This document shows, piece by piece, positions 1-11,500 of a DNA stretch of 64,000 bases. The notes under the pieces were generated by a model that saw only the letters and a list, made by a program, of their open reading frames with translations, was not told where the DNA came from and searched no databases. The position numbers and the translations under genes are program-made. Source of the stretch: Adiantum capillus-veneris (lineage: Eukaryota; Streptophyta; Polypodiopsida; Polypodiales; Pteridaceae); the NCBI GenBank assembly GCA_014529385.2, contig CM043948.1, forward strand, positions 23,054,451 through 23,118,450, read 5' to 3'. The first letter of the stretch is position 1, and every line of letters starts with the position of its first letter.

Positions 1-1400
1 AACATGGCCTCGCATTAAAAAAACTTCTTTTTGGCCCCAAAATGTAGCATGCAACTTGATCATGGTGCAATAAAAGCTCATACTTTGATGGACCCAATAA
101 GTCCCCAATGCAACACATTCTTGTGTATCTTTCTCAAATTGAGCCCAAATTCCCAGATAAGTAAACTTCTTGTAGACAAGGTATGCAAGACCAGACCCTT
201 GATGAACATGACAAAGAATGTTTAAAAGAGGAAGAAGAATATGGCTCAAACCACAGTGGAACAAACAACCCCAAAATAATGAAGAAAAAAGTACAAGAAC
301 TATGTCCTTGTATAAAATAGAAACCACCTCCTCCCACACCTTCAATAAATAAGAAGAGTAGGAAATGGAGATCCAACATATATCCCTTGCATGATATACA
401 AAAATATTAGAAGATCACAAAGCCCATATATCGCAAAGCTCCATTCTAAAGGTTGAAGCATGAAATAATTTAAAATTTTACTTATATTCTCAAAGTCCAA
501 TAGTCTTTGAAATGTCAATGAGGAAAGGAAAATGATTATTGTCTATCACCATGCATGCAAAGTGAGTCGATGGAAGTTTAGAACCTCTTCTATCATCTCA
601 TTTCCATCTAGTACTTGATGTACGTTGTTCGTAGGGCCAGAATCATGTAGGAGCACAAGTTTCATCAAGGCCTCTTCATGCTCACTTATATCTTCAACCT
701 CCCCATCTCTCTCTCTTCAACAAGGATTACGAGGGATTCTTGCTTGCTTTTTTCCTTTGTTCTTAACCCTCTCCGTGTCGTCAAGCACTAGCAAATCTAG
801 GACCATGTCCCAATTAAGGAATTGAGTACCTATACATCCCATGCCCAAGTCCATGATTTCATGTTGATACTCTACCTTATAGTCCCTCTTAGAAAACCCT
901 TTAACAAATCTCAACAGGTAATATCAAAAATTCATGTATGATTTGTACATATGCTTTAGAAAATCAATCGACAACCATATGGTGTAAGTCCGTTAAAACA
1001 ATTTCATATTCAGACATATGTGCGTCCATGTACTACCTAAGAATTATTTAAGCACTTAAAATTTAATTTTGAATTAATTTTCAATGTAGAAAATAAATAG
1101 AAAACTAAACTTGCACACTTGCATAGTAATACAACTTCTATACGCCATTTTCTAAGGCTTGATTACTTTTTAAGCTAACATCTTCAGAACACAAAAGTTA
1201 ATGAATTACCAGAAGAATCACCTAAATTGAATTAAAACTAAAAGAACTTAGCTTAAACGATATAATCAATAGTTATGCACGGAGATGGGATGTAAAATAA
1301 AATTTGCATTAAGATAAGGCTCGTGGTTGAGCTCCTACAATGATACATCATGGGAATGAGATGTCCTTAAAATAAAACCCTTCTTTTTTCTAAAACATAC
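1..1400. other. No gene recognised
   Basis: AT-rich sequence with only short ORFs. On the minus strand between about 910 and 550, short open stretches read as plausible charged protein (for example GKKQARIPRNPC and ALMKLVLLHDSGP) interrupted by stops, so an old coding remnant is possible, but I recognise no domain. I see no microsatellite, LTR end or RNA gene here. Confidence 0.5.
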
Positions 1401-1709
1401 AAATTCTTGGCTTGGCCAAGGAAACTTGTGTTAGCTCAGATGACTTTTGTTCAGTTTCGCTCCCTTATGCTCTCTCTTCTTAAAGAACTGGCTACAAAAC
1501 CCGGGCTTCTTTTGACTACTTACGATAACTATCTTGGTATTAAAACTCTCCTAGGATTACTAAAACCTAATACGGATGCTGAGGAGTCCCCTACTCTTAA
1601 AAGACCCCACGTCTTCATACAAATTTTTTTTTGACTCCAGCCTCTTATTCTGCTGAGTCTGATGGGGGGAGAGGGAAAGCGAGAAGCGTGATTAGAGGGA
1701 GAGGTAGAT

Positions 1710-1857
1710 GGTATCCTATCACACTTGCTCGATTTGTAAATGCAGGTACTGCGTAATGGGGTTGGCAGAATACATCTTATAGAGGGTATCCTATCATACT
1801 TGTTGGATTTGTAAATGCAGGCACTGCGTAATGGGGTTGGCAGAATGCATCTTATAT
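1710..1857. repeat. Two-copy tandem repeat, about 76 bp
   Basis: The segment beginning GGTATCCTATCA and continuing through TGCGTAATGGGGTTGGCAG occurs at about 1710-1780 and again at about 1786-1857 with only a few differences. The second copy runs into the first open stretch of the decayed reverse transcriptase, so the duplication lies at its upstream edge. Confidence 0.75.
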
Positions 1858-3760
1858 CTCATGAGGAAAGTGGGCACGGAATTTTTGTTCATTGTGTCTT
1901 TTTCAACAAAATTTCAGATTTCTTTTCACCTCGTTTTATATTTAACAAATTCTTTCTCTCTACATTTGGTAATTTGGATCTACTAAGCCAAGTTAGGATA
2001 GGGTGGAGATTTATTGAATCTATACTACATCTGGTATACTCTAATGAGTTTCTTAGGAAAGGAAAACCCTTGTCATTTTATTGTCATTTGTGGAATGGGT
2101 ATACAATGGATTATGGCATTCTTGGAATGCATGTATGTACCACTGATCCCTCTATTATTGAGAATAGCTCTGTAAGATGCCTCCTGTCTAAAGTCCTCAA
2201 TCACATACCTCCTCAACCACTTAATCCTCATATTGCTAAAAGAACTTACTGAATGTCTGGCCGACTTGGTCAATAAACTCCAATTTGATTATCAATTCAA
2301 CATGAATTGAACAAAACATTGGTGGCTGTCTTTGCCAACCTGGTTTAATCACAACTCCCACATGGGTGGATACATACTGAGTCTACATGGCTCACCCCTG
2401 ATATTTCCTTGGCCTTTTGCAAGCTTAAGTCAAAATGGTTCATTGTGGGTTTAGATAAAGCATCTAACATGGCTTCCGTCACCTGCAAAAGTCTTGCATT
2501 TGAAGCGGTTGAAAAATGACTCAAAGGTAGCGAGTTCTATAACATTGAAGAAAACTTGAATATTATTATCTAGAGAACATGTAAAAGTATGACTAAGTTA
2601 GGATTTCAAGAGGAAACTACCAAACTTCCCATCATGTTTCCAACTTTTAAAAGTCATAAAACTAAATATCGATGGATCTCAGATGCTTCCAATTTCCTTT
2701 TTCCCAATATTACAAAACATGTCACCGAAGGACTCAATTTGATATCTGACAAGCTCAAAACATATTTTCTATTAAAAGAAAATATGTAATGCGCTTCTCA
2801 AGAGTGGACATCCAACCCTTTTGAATAGTTGATAACTCGTCTCATGTCACCTTAAACCTTCCATCTGCCATTTATTCAGTATATACAGCGGATATTACCC
2901 AATGCTATGAAAATATCCCTTTAGAAGGTGAATATGGTCTCGCAAATGTATTGAATTGTCTCGTAGACTTGGCCTTCTCTAATAAAGCCAAAGGAGGGGT
3001 CTCTGGCATCTCCTTTGTTAAGTAACCCAGGTGGGTTAATAAAGTGAGCAAGGCTTCACCTCTTCACATGAATAGTATTCAGTTTCAAATAATCATTCAG
3101 TGGGTTCTGAACCATTGCTATGTTGTACTTGGTAATAACTGCTTTCGTTAAACGAGTGGCATTCCTATGGGATTCTCTTGTTCCCCTGCTATGTGTAGCC
3201 TTTATTTACTATATTTTGAATAAATGGATTATTAGGCAAACCTCCTAAGCAGAGGGGCTCTCTATGCTTATAAGTGTAATCACACTTTTAGATTTATGGA
3301 TGATATATTAAGTATTAATAATCTCGACTTTGCCTAGCTGGTGTTGGATATCTATCATACCTGCCTTATAATTGGATTTACCTTTTTAGAACAAGAAACA
3401 ATCAATGATATTGCCTTCATGAAACCCACTAACTATCTGTCCAATGAACTAAATAGTAACACTTACTCTGTTGGTAACTTTTCTACTAGATTTTTTTGGG
3501 AAAGAGATCACCTTAAGCTTACTACTGCTGAGTTTGTAATTGAAAAAAGCAATAGACCATTCAAAATGGCTCTACATACATGTTTAAATATTCTTCATTT
3601 AATCATCTACTCTTCCTCTAATGCATTTTCAGCCCTAGAAGAAGCGAGGGTCCTTATTAGGAAAGTTCAAGCTAAAGGCTTCCATAGAAGAGTTTTGATT
3701 TTTACCATAAAGAATGGCCTGCTGTCAAGTTTGATGTTGCATTACTTATTATTTTATTGA
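1815..3760 (+). pseudogene. Decayed reverse transcriptase of a Penelope-like or related non-LTR retroelement
   Basis: Seen: a chain of plus-strand coding fragments with reverse-transcriptase motifs in the right order. About 2436-2520 reads WFIVGLDKASNMASVTCKSL. The segment 2589-2786 has TFKSHKTKYRWISDASN. At 2885-2925 the motif-A-like stretch is ADITQCYENIPLEGE. At 3158-3215 the motif-B-like stretch is SGIPMGFSCSP. At 3290-3310 RFMDDIL is the YxDD-type catalytic box. The fragments use two frames, shifting between about 2786 and 2891, and contain several in-frame stops, so the gene is dead. Upstream open stretches at 1407-1634 and 1815-2252 are probably its N-terminal part. Family: the GIPMG..SP and R(F/Y)xDD layout resembles Penelope-like RTs, but I cannot place it firmly. 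No integrase, RNase H or GIY-YIG endonuclease was seen. Confidence 0.65.
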
Positions 3761-4120
3761 GGAAGTAGGCCCATATCTAATGAGTCTACTAACTCATTAG
3801 TTATGGTGCCTGGGTAAGGGTGGGCACGCGCGCACGCACACACACACACACACACACACAGAGACATGGTTGGTTATAGTATGTTGCTATTTCCCTGGTT
3901 CAATTTACTGGGAATGTTGGTCTGGGGTACCTTTGGTGTATAACTAGCTCAAATTTACTAGGTAATTTTTTTTAAATAAATAAAGGTGGCTCTGAGTAAA
4001 AAAGAATGGCCCGGTGTCAAGTTTGATGTTGCATTACTTATTATTTTATTGAGGAAGTAGGCCCATATCTAATGAGTCTACTAACTCATTAGTTATGGTT
4101 CCTGGGTAAGGGTGGGCACG

Positions 4121-4172
<52 letters not shown>

Positions 4173-4290
4173 GTCGGTTATAGTATGTTGCTATTTCCCT
4201 GGTTCAATTTACTGGGAATGTTGGTCTGGGGTACCTTTGGTGTATAACTAGCTCAAATTTACTAGGTAAATTTTTTTAATAAATAAAGGT
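3711..4290. repeat. Local duplication of about 280 bp including a CA microsatellite
   Basis: About 3711-3990 and 4004-4290 are near-identical. Both begin near AATGGCC, run through ATCTAATGAGTCTACTAACTC, a GC/CA-rich microsatellite and GGTTGGTTATAGTATG or its variant, and end in TTTACTAGGTAA plus poly-T. The main difference is CA-tract length (about 3835-3860 versus 4129-4170). The first copy overlaps the 3' end of the decayed RT, so the tail of that element was duplicated. Confidence 0.85.
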
Positions 4291-4417
4291 GGTACCTTAA
4301 TGGTACCTAACCCTTATTTATTATAGGGGTTATGGGCGGGTTACTCGGCTCTGCAAAATATGTTGTCTTTTGCTTAATAACAAGGTGGCTCCCTCCTGAT
4401 GAGTCTGGGATACTGAG

Positions 4418-4555
<138 letters not shown>

Positions 4556-4560
4556 AGGCG

Positions 4561-4870
4561 GCACTGGTGCACCATTCCCCTCTTGAAGTCGGGCCCACCT
4601 TACGGCTGTGAAGGAAGGTGCTACCTGCTCCAAACCCTATCAAAAGGCGAGCTTTACATGCTCACTTAGAATTGGTGGTGTGTGTGTGTGTACTTGGGTG
4701 TTGTAGTCTGTACATTAGGATTGTGTACGTCTTTACTTGCAAGGGGGTGGTGTTAAGTGTTGGATCTATGGCAAAGGACAAGGATAAGGAGGCCATTGTG
4801 GAGCTGGCCGCTCTGACTCAATCTCAAGTGACTTTTGGCATTAAAATGGAATGATGTCCGAACTCTTTGA
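4561..4870. other. No gene recognised
   Basis: Short open frames only. The plus frame at 4618-4854 includes the lysine- and acid-rich MAKDKDKEAIVELAALTQSQ but has no recognisable domain and reads through a microsatellite at its start. I do not call it a gene. Confidence 0.5.
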
Positions 4871-5692
4871 TGGGTTGTGATTCACTTGTTGGTATTCCTC
4901 ATGCATATGCCAATAGAGGTACTTGAATGGCAACTTATGCTGAACCGTTTTGTATTTACTGCACTGGTTGTTTTTTACTTACCTTGTGAGTTAGGAATTT
5001 CTTTTAAATGTCTTATCATATTCACGTGTATGAGCACCCTTTCGATGTTTGCAACTTTGGTTTATAACTCCCTTTTGAGTTTAGGGATGTCTGTCAATAC
5101 ATTTCTACAGTTTGTCATAAGCATGTAAAGAAACATTGAAAGGTTGTATCTTCTTTCATATACTAGATAATTGTGACCTTGGAAGTCGGTTAAAGAAAAA
5201 GGGGGGGGGTGTAATGATAGAATTTCTGCTTAAATATCTAATGTATGACCCCATATAGTGGGGTTAACCCACTTGTGGGGTGTAAGACAACGGCCTGTAT
5301 GTTCTAGTAAGGCTGTCATGGCGGTTATACTATGGTGGATGTACTTCTGGGTTGGTTACGGAGCGGACAATTCTTGTGAAGATATGGTCCATGTTGTTGC
5401 ATTTATTGATCTTGGCAAAACGCTTAAATGGGCCGAATGAATGGTTGGCAATGATGGATAGTAGCTGAATATGGTTATTATGGTTTTGATGAGTTGTGGA
5501 ATAGGGTAAATATGGCTGCTCATGAGGCCGTATGTGGTTTGTCATAGGCATGTTAATAAAGCATTGGAAGGTGGTATTCTCTTTCATTTACTGGATAATT
5601 GTGGCAGTGATTGAGGTGTTTTTTTCAAGAAAAAGGGGGGGGGGGGGGGGGGGGGGGGGGGCAATGATTGGTGTTCTTAAAATACCTGGTGA
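4870..5692. repeat. Diverged tandem repeat units of about 430 bp, interrupted by the LTR element
   Basis: Around 5105-5180 the order is TTTGTCATAAGCATG, CTTTCATATACTAGATAATTG, then a purine run ending in 9 G. Around 5538-5660 the same order recurs with a run of 27 G. After each G run the next segment matches too: about 5221-5345 (GGGGTGTAAGACA, TAAGGCTG, ATGGCGGT) pairs with 14709-14800 (GGGGTGTAAGATA, TAAGGCTA, GTGGCGGT), which lies beyond the inserted retrotransposon. GATTCACTTGTTGGTATTCC occurs at about 4877 and 14919. The LTR element therefore landed inside a pre-existing repeat unit. The purine run ending in G, followed by TGTAATGAT, could be a polypurine tract plus LTR start of an old element (inference). 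Confidence 0.6.
5635..5661. repeat. Homopolymer of 27 G
   Basis: An uninterrupted G run following AAGAAAAA. The equivalent position in the neighbouring repeat unit has only 9 G (about 5202-5210), so the tract has expanded or is poorly resolved by sequencing. Such a tract can form quadruplex structures. Confidence 0.9.
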
Positions 5693-5697
5693 ATGAC

Positions 5698-5940
5698 TGT
5701 GTGCTCCTTGCCGCACTGTCGAAGCAAGGGACTTGCCAATACACCGTGTGCAAGCCACAAACGGCTCCAAGCACACAACAAGCCTAAACTAGCAAGCTCA
5801 AGAGAGCAAAGGGTGTGTCACTCACCGCTCTACGCTCGCCTTCGTGGTGGATTCCTCGCCGCGATGAAGAAGAAGCTGCAGTCGTGCCGCGCTCAATCGC
5901 TTCGCCGCCGTCGTGCCTTCGTAATGCTCGATCGCACCCA

Positions 5941-5992
<52 letters not shown>

Positions 5993-6285
5993 AGGAGGTG
6001 AAGAAGAAGAAGATGGAGATGGAGCAAGAGCACTCTTCTATTGCACAAATGAGAGAATGAGTAAAAATTAGGTTTAGTTGGCTTTTATATGAGTTCACCC
6101 CATTCACACTTGGGCGCCCATGCTTAGCCAACTAATCCCTTGAATGTCCCAGTTAGAGTGCGCCTCTCATCGGCGATCACTCTTCCTTTCCCTATTGGTC
6201 CGACAAGCCCGGTACCTGACTCTACCAAATACATAATACACGTCCGTCGTAGGTGATGGGTGTCCGTGAGCCGTGAGGGTTAACA
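5698..6285 (-). repeat. 3' LTR of copy 1
   Basis: Plus-strand ends are TGTGTGCTCC and GGGTTAACA. It matches 14073-14708 throughout. The CT/CA microsatellite at about 5947-5992 is roughly half the length of that in the partner LTR, which accounts for most of the length difference (588 versus 636 bp). A TATA-like TTTTATAT (ATATAAAA on the element strand) lies at 6083-6090. Confidence 0.93.
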
Positions 6286-6298
6286 TGCCCCCCTTCCT
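6286..6298 (-). promoter_or_regulatory. Polypurine tract of copy 1
   Basis: On the element strand this reads CAGGAAGGGGGGCA directly before the LTR start TGTTAACCC. It primes plus-strand DNA synthesis. The same sequence precedes the 3' LTR of copy 2 (53152-53164) and of the diverged copy 3 (just right of 63578). Confidence 0.85.
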
Positions 6299-8063
6299 GA
6301 TGTAGATTCCGTCCTTGGAAGCTATTGAGTTGAAGCTGGTTCGTCGAGGTGGAAGAGCATTTGAGATGAATGTCCTTAGCCTTCTTCAGTCACTGCAAAA
6401 TCCAACAACATTGGCACAGTAATGGCATTCTCTTAAAAAGCATATGCAGTTTTAGGTAGACAAATTGATTGGTAAAAGAATTTCAAACAATTTGTCAGCA
6501 ATGAACATTAAATTGCAATGTAATCAAATGCATAAACAGATGTAAAGGTAAAAAATTAAACAAGTCCGGGGTCGCTAATCTGACGGTCGAAAGGCACTAG
6601 AGATCGAATATTAATACCATGGTTAAGCTTCTTAATTTTCAGTGGTCAATTAAGTTGTTTAATCGCGAGAGCCAAGTATTCATGTTCGAGGGATGACTAG
6701 AGGCTATATCTAGAAAACCTTGTAGTTAAGCTACCATAAAAGGAATTTCTCATGAAATCATCGCCTGACTGATTACTTTTTCTTTGACCCCCCAAAGTCT
6801 TTTCACAGTGATTCAATTTGATGTGTGTGCTTATTTTGTATGCCTTGGGTTTTTTGCTTTTCAAGGAAAAGCGCCCACACTGGGAACCTCTAGGGCTCTA
6901 GTACCATAGGCAATACATGTGAGTGAAGTACCAAATCAAGCTGAGATTTCTCTTCCAGCTTAAAATTTTACATTGTGGCACTTTGATTTTTTGTTTGTTC
7001 ATTTTCAGCATTTAAATTTTGTAACTTTGGGGGGTCATATAACACTGTTACCCTCACCAGGCTCATCACATTAGTAAACTCCCTTTATAATACTTAAGCT
7101 AAAGGTCACTAGGGTTAAGCCCACTAGAAAGCCCTAGTACATTTCATACAATGCTGCCTAAATCGGATTAAGAACCTAAGTAACCATTGCTTATTAGGAA
7201 GGCATTCCCCATGGTATTAAGAGAAGATTTCTAATACCTAGCTTGGTCAAACTAGCTTAGTCAGACTGCTTGATTTTTAAACCTAGACAAGTGATTATGA
7301 CAAAACATTACATTGAATTAAATGTTTGATACTAAGCCAATGCGGTGAATATTATGCTACCAATCACAATCAAAGCAGACAAACATGGATGCAAAAAGAT
7401 AAGGGTAATGCTAATGGACAAGAAACACCTGTTTGTGTTGATGGTCGCGCTTGATTTGAAGTGTGAACGAGAGAAAGGTTCCATGAAGGTCCAAATCCTA
7501 TCAATAGCAACACGCTCCTGTACACACTAGGAAACAAAAGGACTAGCTCCAGGAGGCGCATTAGTGGGAAAAGAGAACTTCGCTAATCTCTCAACTCTAA
7601 AACAGAAACACTCCTATCGTACTAATCTTACCTACCCTCCATCACTCAAGTGATGAGGATCAAAAGTGTTTTATGGCATAGGTTTCTGTTTCACTGTACC
7701 AGATGTGACATGTGTAGGTCTGAGTCAATGTTTTGACTTTTAATGTGCATACTCGTTTGCTAATTGCTCTTGCTCTTTATTTTTATTTTTTTATGTTTTT
7801 TTGTGAGTATAAAGCTTTATATGTACATTCCCTAAGATCGGAGATTAAGAGGTCAGGGAGAAAGGTTGAGAGGGAAACAAATGAATAATGGATGTCCACA
7901 AACACTCCCCCCTTCCTTGGGTAGATCATACCGTTTGAAATGAGCTTGTCACCCTTTGAAACCAATTGTTCCAGTTGGTAATAGGTGAGGATTTTTGCCA
8001 GTAGTTTTCTATTACCCTAGGTGCCTCGTCAAGTTGCAACGGTGGTAAGGTACTCTCCCAGGA
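6299..8063 (-). other. 3' non-coding region of copy 1 where pol would be expected
   Basis: About 1.8 kb between the last coding segment and the polypurine tract. Only short chance ORFs occur. The same sequence is present in copy 2 at about 51350-53151, also without pol motifs, so its absence is a family trait rather than a deletion in one copy. A pyrimidine-rich stretch ending TTTTGCAG on the element strand (about 6393-6402; about 53050-53058 in copy 2) resembles a 3' splice site, but I found no convincing partner donor. Confidence 0.7.
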
Positions 8064-8564
8064 TCAAACTTGAAGTGGTTCATCAGGTGATTCTTGAACA
8101 CTGGGAGGTGTGGATTCTTTGGTAGCTTCATGGAGGTCCACTACTATAGATGGAGGCTGTGTAGAAGCTTTTACCTCTATGGATGTATTACATGAGGAGC
8201 TAGAAGCTTCATGGGACTCCCCCCTTCCTGAGCTAGGTGGAACAAATCGTTCTTTCTTTGGTACCCAAACTAGCTCTGGACTAGGTGTGTAGCATTCTGT
8301 GATTTTTTTCTTTCCACGATCATTGATTCGTTTTGGAGATACGGGATTGGGCTCACTTGGGTCAGGTGTTAGGTAAGAGCACAATCTATGTTTTGGCACC
8401 CAGATTTGATCATTTCCTTGATAGTAGCCTTGGGCTTCCAATAGTCGTTTAGGGATCCATCGCAACATTTTCTTACTTTTCTTGGAGCAAGTGGTATGTT
8501 TCTTACAAGGCTTCTGTTTTTTAGCACTAGGTATGGTCACTAAAGAAGCTTTAGGGACCCACTT
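8064..8564 (-). CDS. C-terminal extension in frame with gag-protease, after one stop codon
   Basis: This segment continues in the same frame as the gag-protease ORF after a single TAA at about 8565-8567. It contains four related short motifs: KWVPK just after the stop, then RWIPK, IWVPK and VWVPK, in a basic, Ser/Pro-rich context, and ends with an acidic tail. No enzyme domain is recognised. Copy 2 preserves the later motifs (about 51030-51200) but has lost the stretch around the stop. The segment could be expressed by stop readthrough, or the stop could be a recent mutation in this copy. I include it as coding because the frame stays open for 158 codons from the first usable start and is recognisable in copy 2. 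Confidence 0.55.
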   Translation of the reverse strand, partial: KWVPKASLVTIPSAKKQKPCKKHTTCSKKSKKMLRWIPKRLLEAQGYYQGNDQIWVPKHRLCSYLTPDPSEPNPVSPKRINDRGKKKITECYTPSPELVWVPKKERFVPPSSGRGESHEASSSSCNTSIEVKASTQPPSIVVDLHEATKESTPPSVQESPDEPLQV

Positions 8565-11500
8565 TTATGTTTTCTTCGTTACATTAGGTTGAGTCTTGTC
8601 AGAAGCGATATGCATTGCTTGTAGCATATTTAAGGGTATAGGCATTTCATCCCCCTCAGGTGTTACCCAGGTCGTCCCCCTATTTCCCCAAGTGTCTATG
8701 GTCGATGCTAGGTGGACCCAATCCACATTGTCCGACTCAGTCATCCCAGGTAGGATATCCATATAAGGAGAATCTTGGCCAATGTCTGTATCCTTCTTAC
8801 AAGTGTAACAATATTGTAGTGGGGCCGAGTGAATTGTGGTGTCAGAGCGATGATCAATAATGGTTTTACTCCCTAAGGGGTGTACCTTACCAGTCACCAA
8901 ATCCACTCTAAGGACAGAGTCTTGGAATTGCAAATAGACATGATTTTTAGACCAATCATGAACCATTTGTGCTTCCCTCATGAATGGTCGTCCTAAAATC
9001 ATTTCATATGACATAAGGTGTTTAGAGAAATCCATTACAATGAACGTATGTCGTACCTTGTATCCTAGAACTTTGATCTTAAGATCCTTGAGCATCCCCA
9101 TAGGTTTGGCTATGGTACCATTTGCCATCTTTACCACAATGTTAGTAACACTGAGGCGGGGTTTTCCCATGGATTCCCAACAATGTTTTGTAAGGATGCT
9201 AACTCCTGCACCACCATCAAGAATTCCCTTTATAGTTAATCCCTTGGTAGTGATGGGTAGGGTCGCATTAGACTCGTCGCCTTCAAAATACTGCCCTAAT
9301 TCGTTAATGGGTACCTCGATCACAGACTCGTGTCCATCTAAGTCAAGTGATTGCACATGATTTTCCTCATCAATCATAATCGAGTCAGGCCTATTTGGTT
9401 GCGCAAACTGCGGTAATCCCGTTCGTAGCTCTCCGTTAAGGAATGCTCGAAGTGCAAGGAATAACTCAGGATCTCCATATAGCTTTGCTATGATCGTGGT
9501 TCGGACCTCAGAAGACATGAAGTCCACTAGTTTGGCAACATTCATTGGCGTTTTGCAGGGTGTAGGTCCTTGACTAGGAACTGGTGAGGATGGAATCTCA
9601 TATTCCTCAATGGGATCAGGTATTCCTTCGTTAAACATCCTTTCCAACAAGAAAGGTGTATGCTCACTTTCTGATGCCCCGTCCTCACTCCCTTCTTGGA
9701 TGATACTAGATATGGCTAACGGTCTATGGTTCATGTGGGGTGGATGAACTTGCGTGGGAAACACTGTGTCATGAATTTTGACATGCATGGGTTCTGGTTC
9801 TAGTTTCCTTTGAGTCTCCTCTACTAAACCTCTTAGATGTTTCACCTGCTCAATCTCATCTACTGGGTTTGGGTACGTCCCAATTTTCTTTTTACGATTC
9901 TTCCCTTTTTGCCCCTGCGGTTTATCTTGGGGGTCTTGGATTGGATTTGGAAACACTTGTGGTGTTTTCAGAGGCTCTTTATGGTTTTCTCTTATTCGGT
10001 TTTCATTTGGTTCCATTTTACGGTTTTCTTTGTCGGTCTTTCCCTTTGTGGTATTGGTTCTAGTCTCCATTGTCTCGATTGAATCTGAATCATCCTCGAG
10101 GTCATTCATATACACGGGGTCATCTCCTGTTCCTATGTTTGTTTTGGAACTTGGCTTTGAATTTCCCGTATTCTGCGACCTCGTCCTTCGTGTCTTCTTT
10201 TTCTTTGCTTGGATAACTGACGCGGTATCTCTCTCTTCGAGGATATGGCCTGGCCCTTGAAGCATGGACCGTGTAATCGCATAAGCGGGTGCGACGGGTG
10301 GTATTGGCGACGTCACACTAGCAATTTCGACCAAATTTAGGGGTGTGATTTTAGGCGCATTTGGGTTATAGGGACATTGGGCAATCAAGTGATCTATGCC
10401 ACAACGATTACATGTGAGTATTGGCATTGCAGACGTGCTCCCTTGATTCATTTGCATCTGAGCAGCATTCTTTTGCAGCCTAATAGGGCACTCCGCTGCT
10501 CGATGTGGTCCACCACACTCGTAGCATTGAAGAGGTGGCCTCCTAGCCTGGGTGTTGATATTTTGACCTCTAGATGCGAGAGCAGCAGCTTGATAAACCG
10601 GCTTGACTTGTCCCCAACAATCTTCCATGTAGTATATAGGACACTCTTCCAATGTATCAAGTCCGTAGGCAATACTAGTGTCTATTTCCTCCTCACAGCC
10701 ATCTGCATAAGCATTAGATGGCTCGCAACCCACTTGGTTCATAGGGGCGACTCTTGGATGCGGGGGCTGCGGTCCTAGCACAGGAGGTGGTAGCGGTGTA
10801 GCTTGTACAACATTTTGAGATCTAGGGACCATGTGTTGCGGTAGTTGCTCAACAGGTGGAGCAGGCATCAATACAGGAGCTCGAGGTGCATCCGTCCAGG
10901 CTACAGGTGGTCTATTTTCCATCATACGTTTGATCATTAAACAATCCTTAGCTTGGTGACCATACCTACCACATGCGTTGCAAGTTCCATTAAATTTTAC
11001 TCTAAACGTAGGGCACTCACTAGTGCTATGTGGACCTAAGCAAATGGAACACCATTGTTGCTCCCTTCTTGGATACATGTGACTATTTTGAGGGGGTCGA
11101 TTATCCTTAAGAGACTCTTGGATTGCCTTGGTGAGGTCTGTCAAGAATTTCTCAAATACCTTTGGCTCATTGGCAATGGGCTTTGCAGTCATGGGTTCAT
11201 ACTCAATGGCTTGTGAGCTAGTGGATCTCGTGTCAGTAGACACCCTCATGCCTGCTATCATCAAGTTGTCCTCTAATTGGATTGCATTGGCAGTGACATC
11301 TTCCCAGGTTGTGATACCTCTAATCACTAGTCCATTATAGATTCCTTCATTCCTCAACCCTCGAATGAATCGATCAAGCAGTTGGTTATTGTTGAAGCGC
11401 TCATTTACAGGGCAGCGAGAGTTTAAGTGCTTTAGACGACTAATGAAGTCCCTTACTGACTCTCCTTCCTTACGTTCGGCCTTCTGTAGCTGAGATGCTA

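Noticed and set aside
6299-8063. A hidden or diverged pol or envelope-like gene in the 3' region of copy 1
   Set aside because: Only short ORFs in all frames, no RT, RNase H, integrase or membrane-protein signal, and copy 2 is equally empty.
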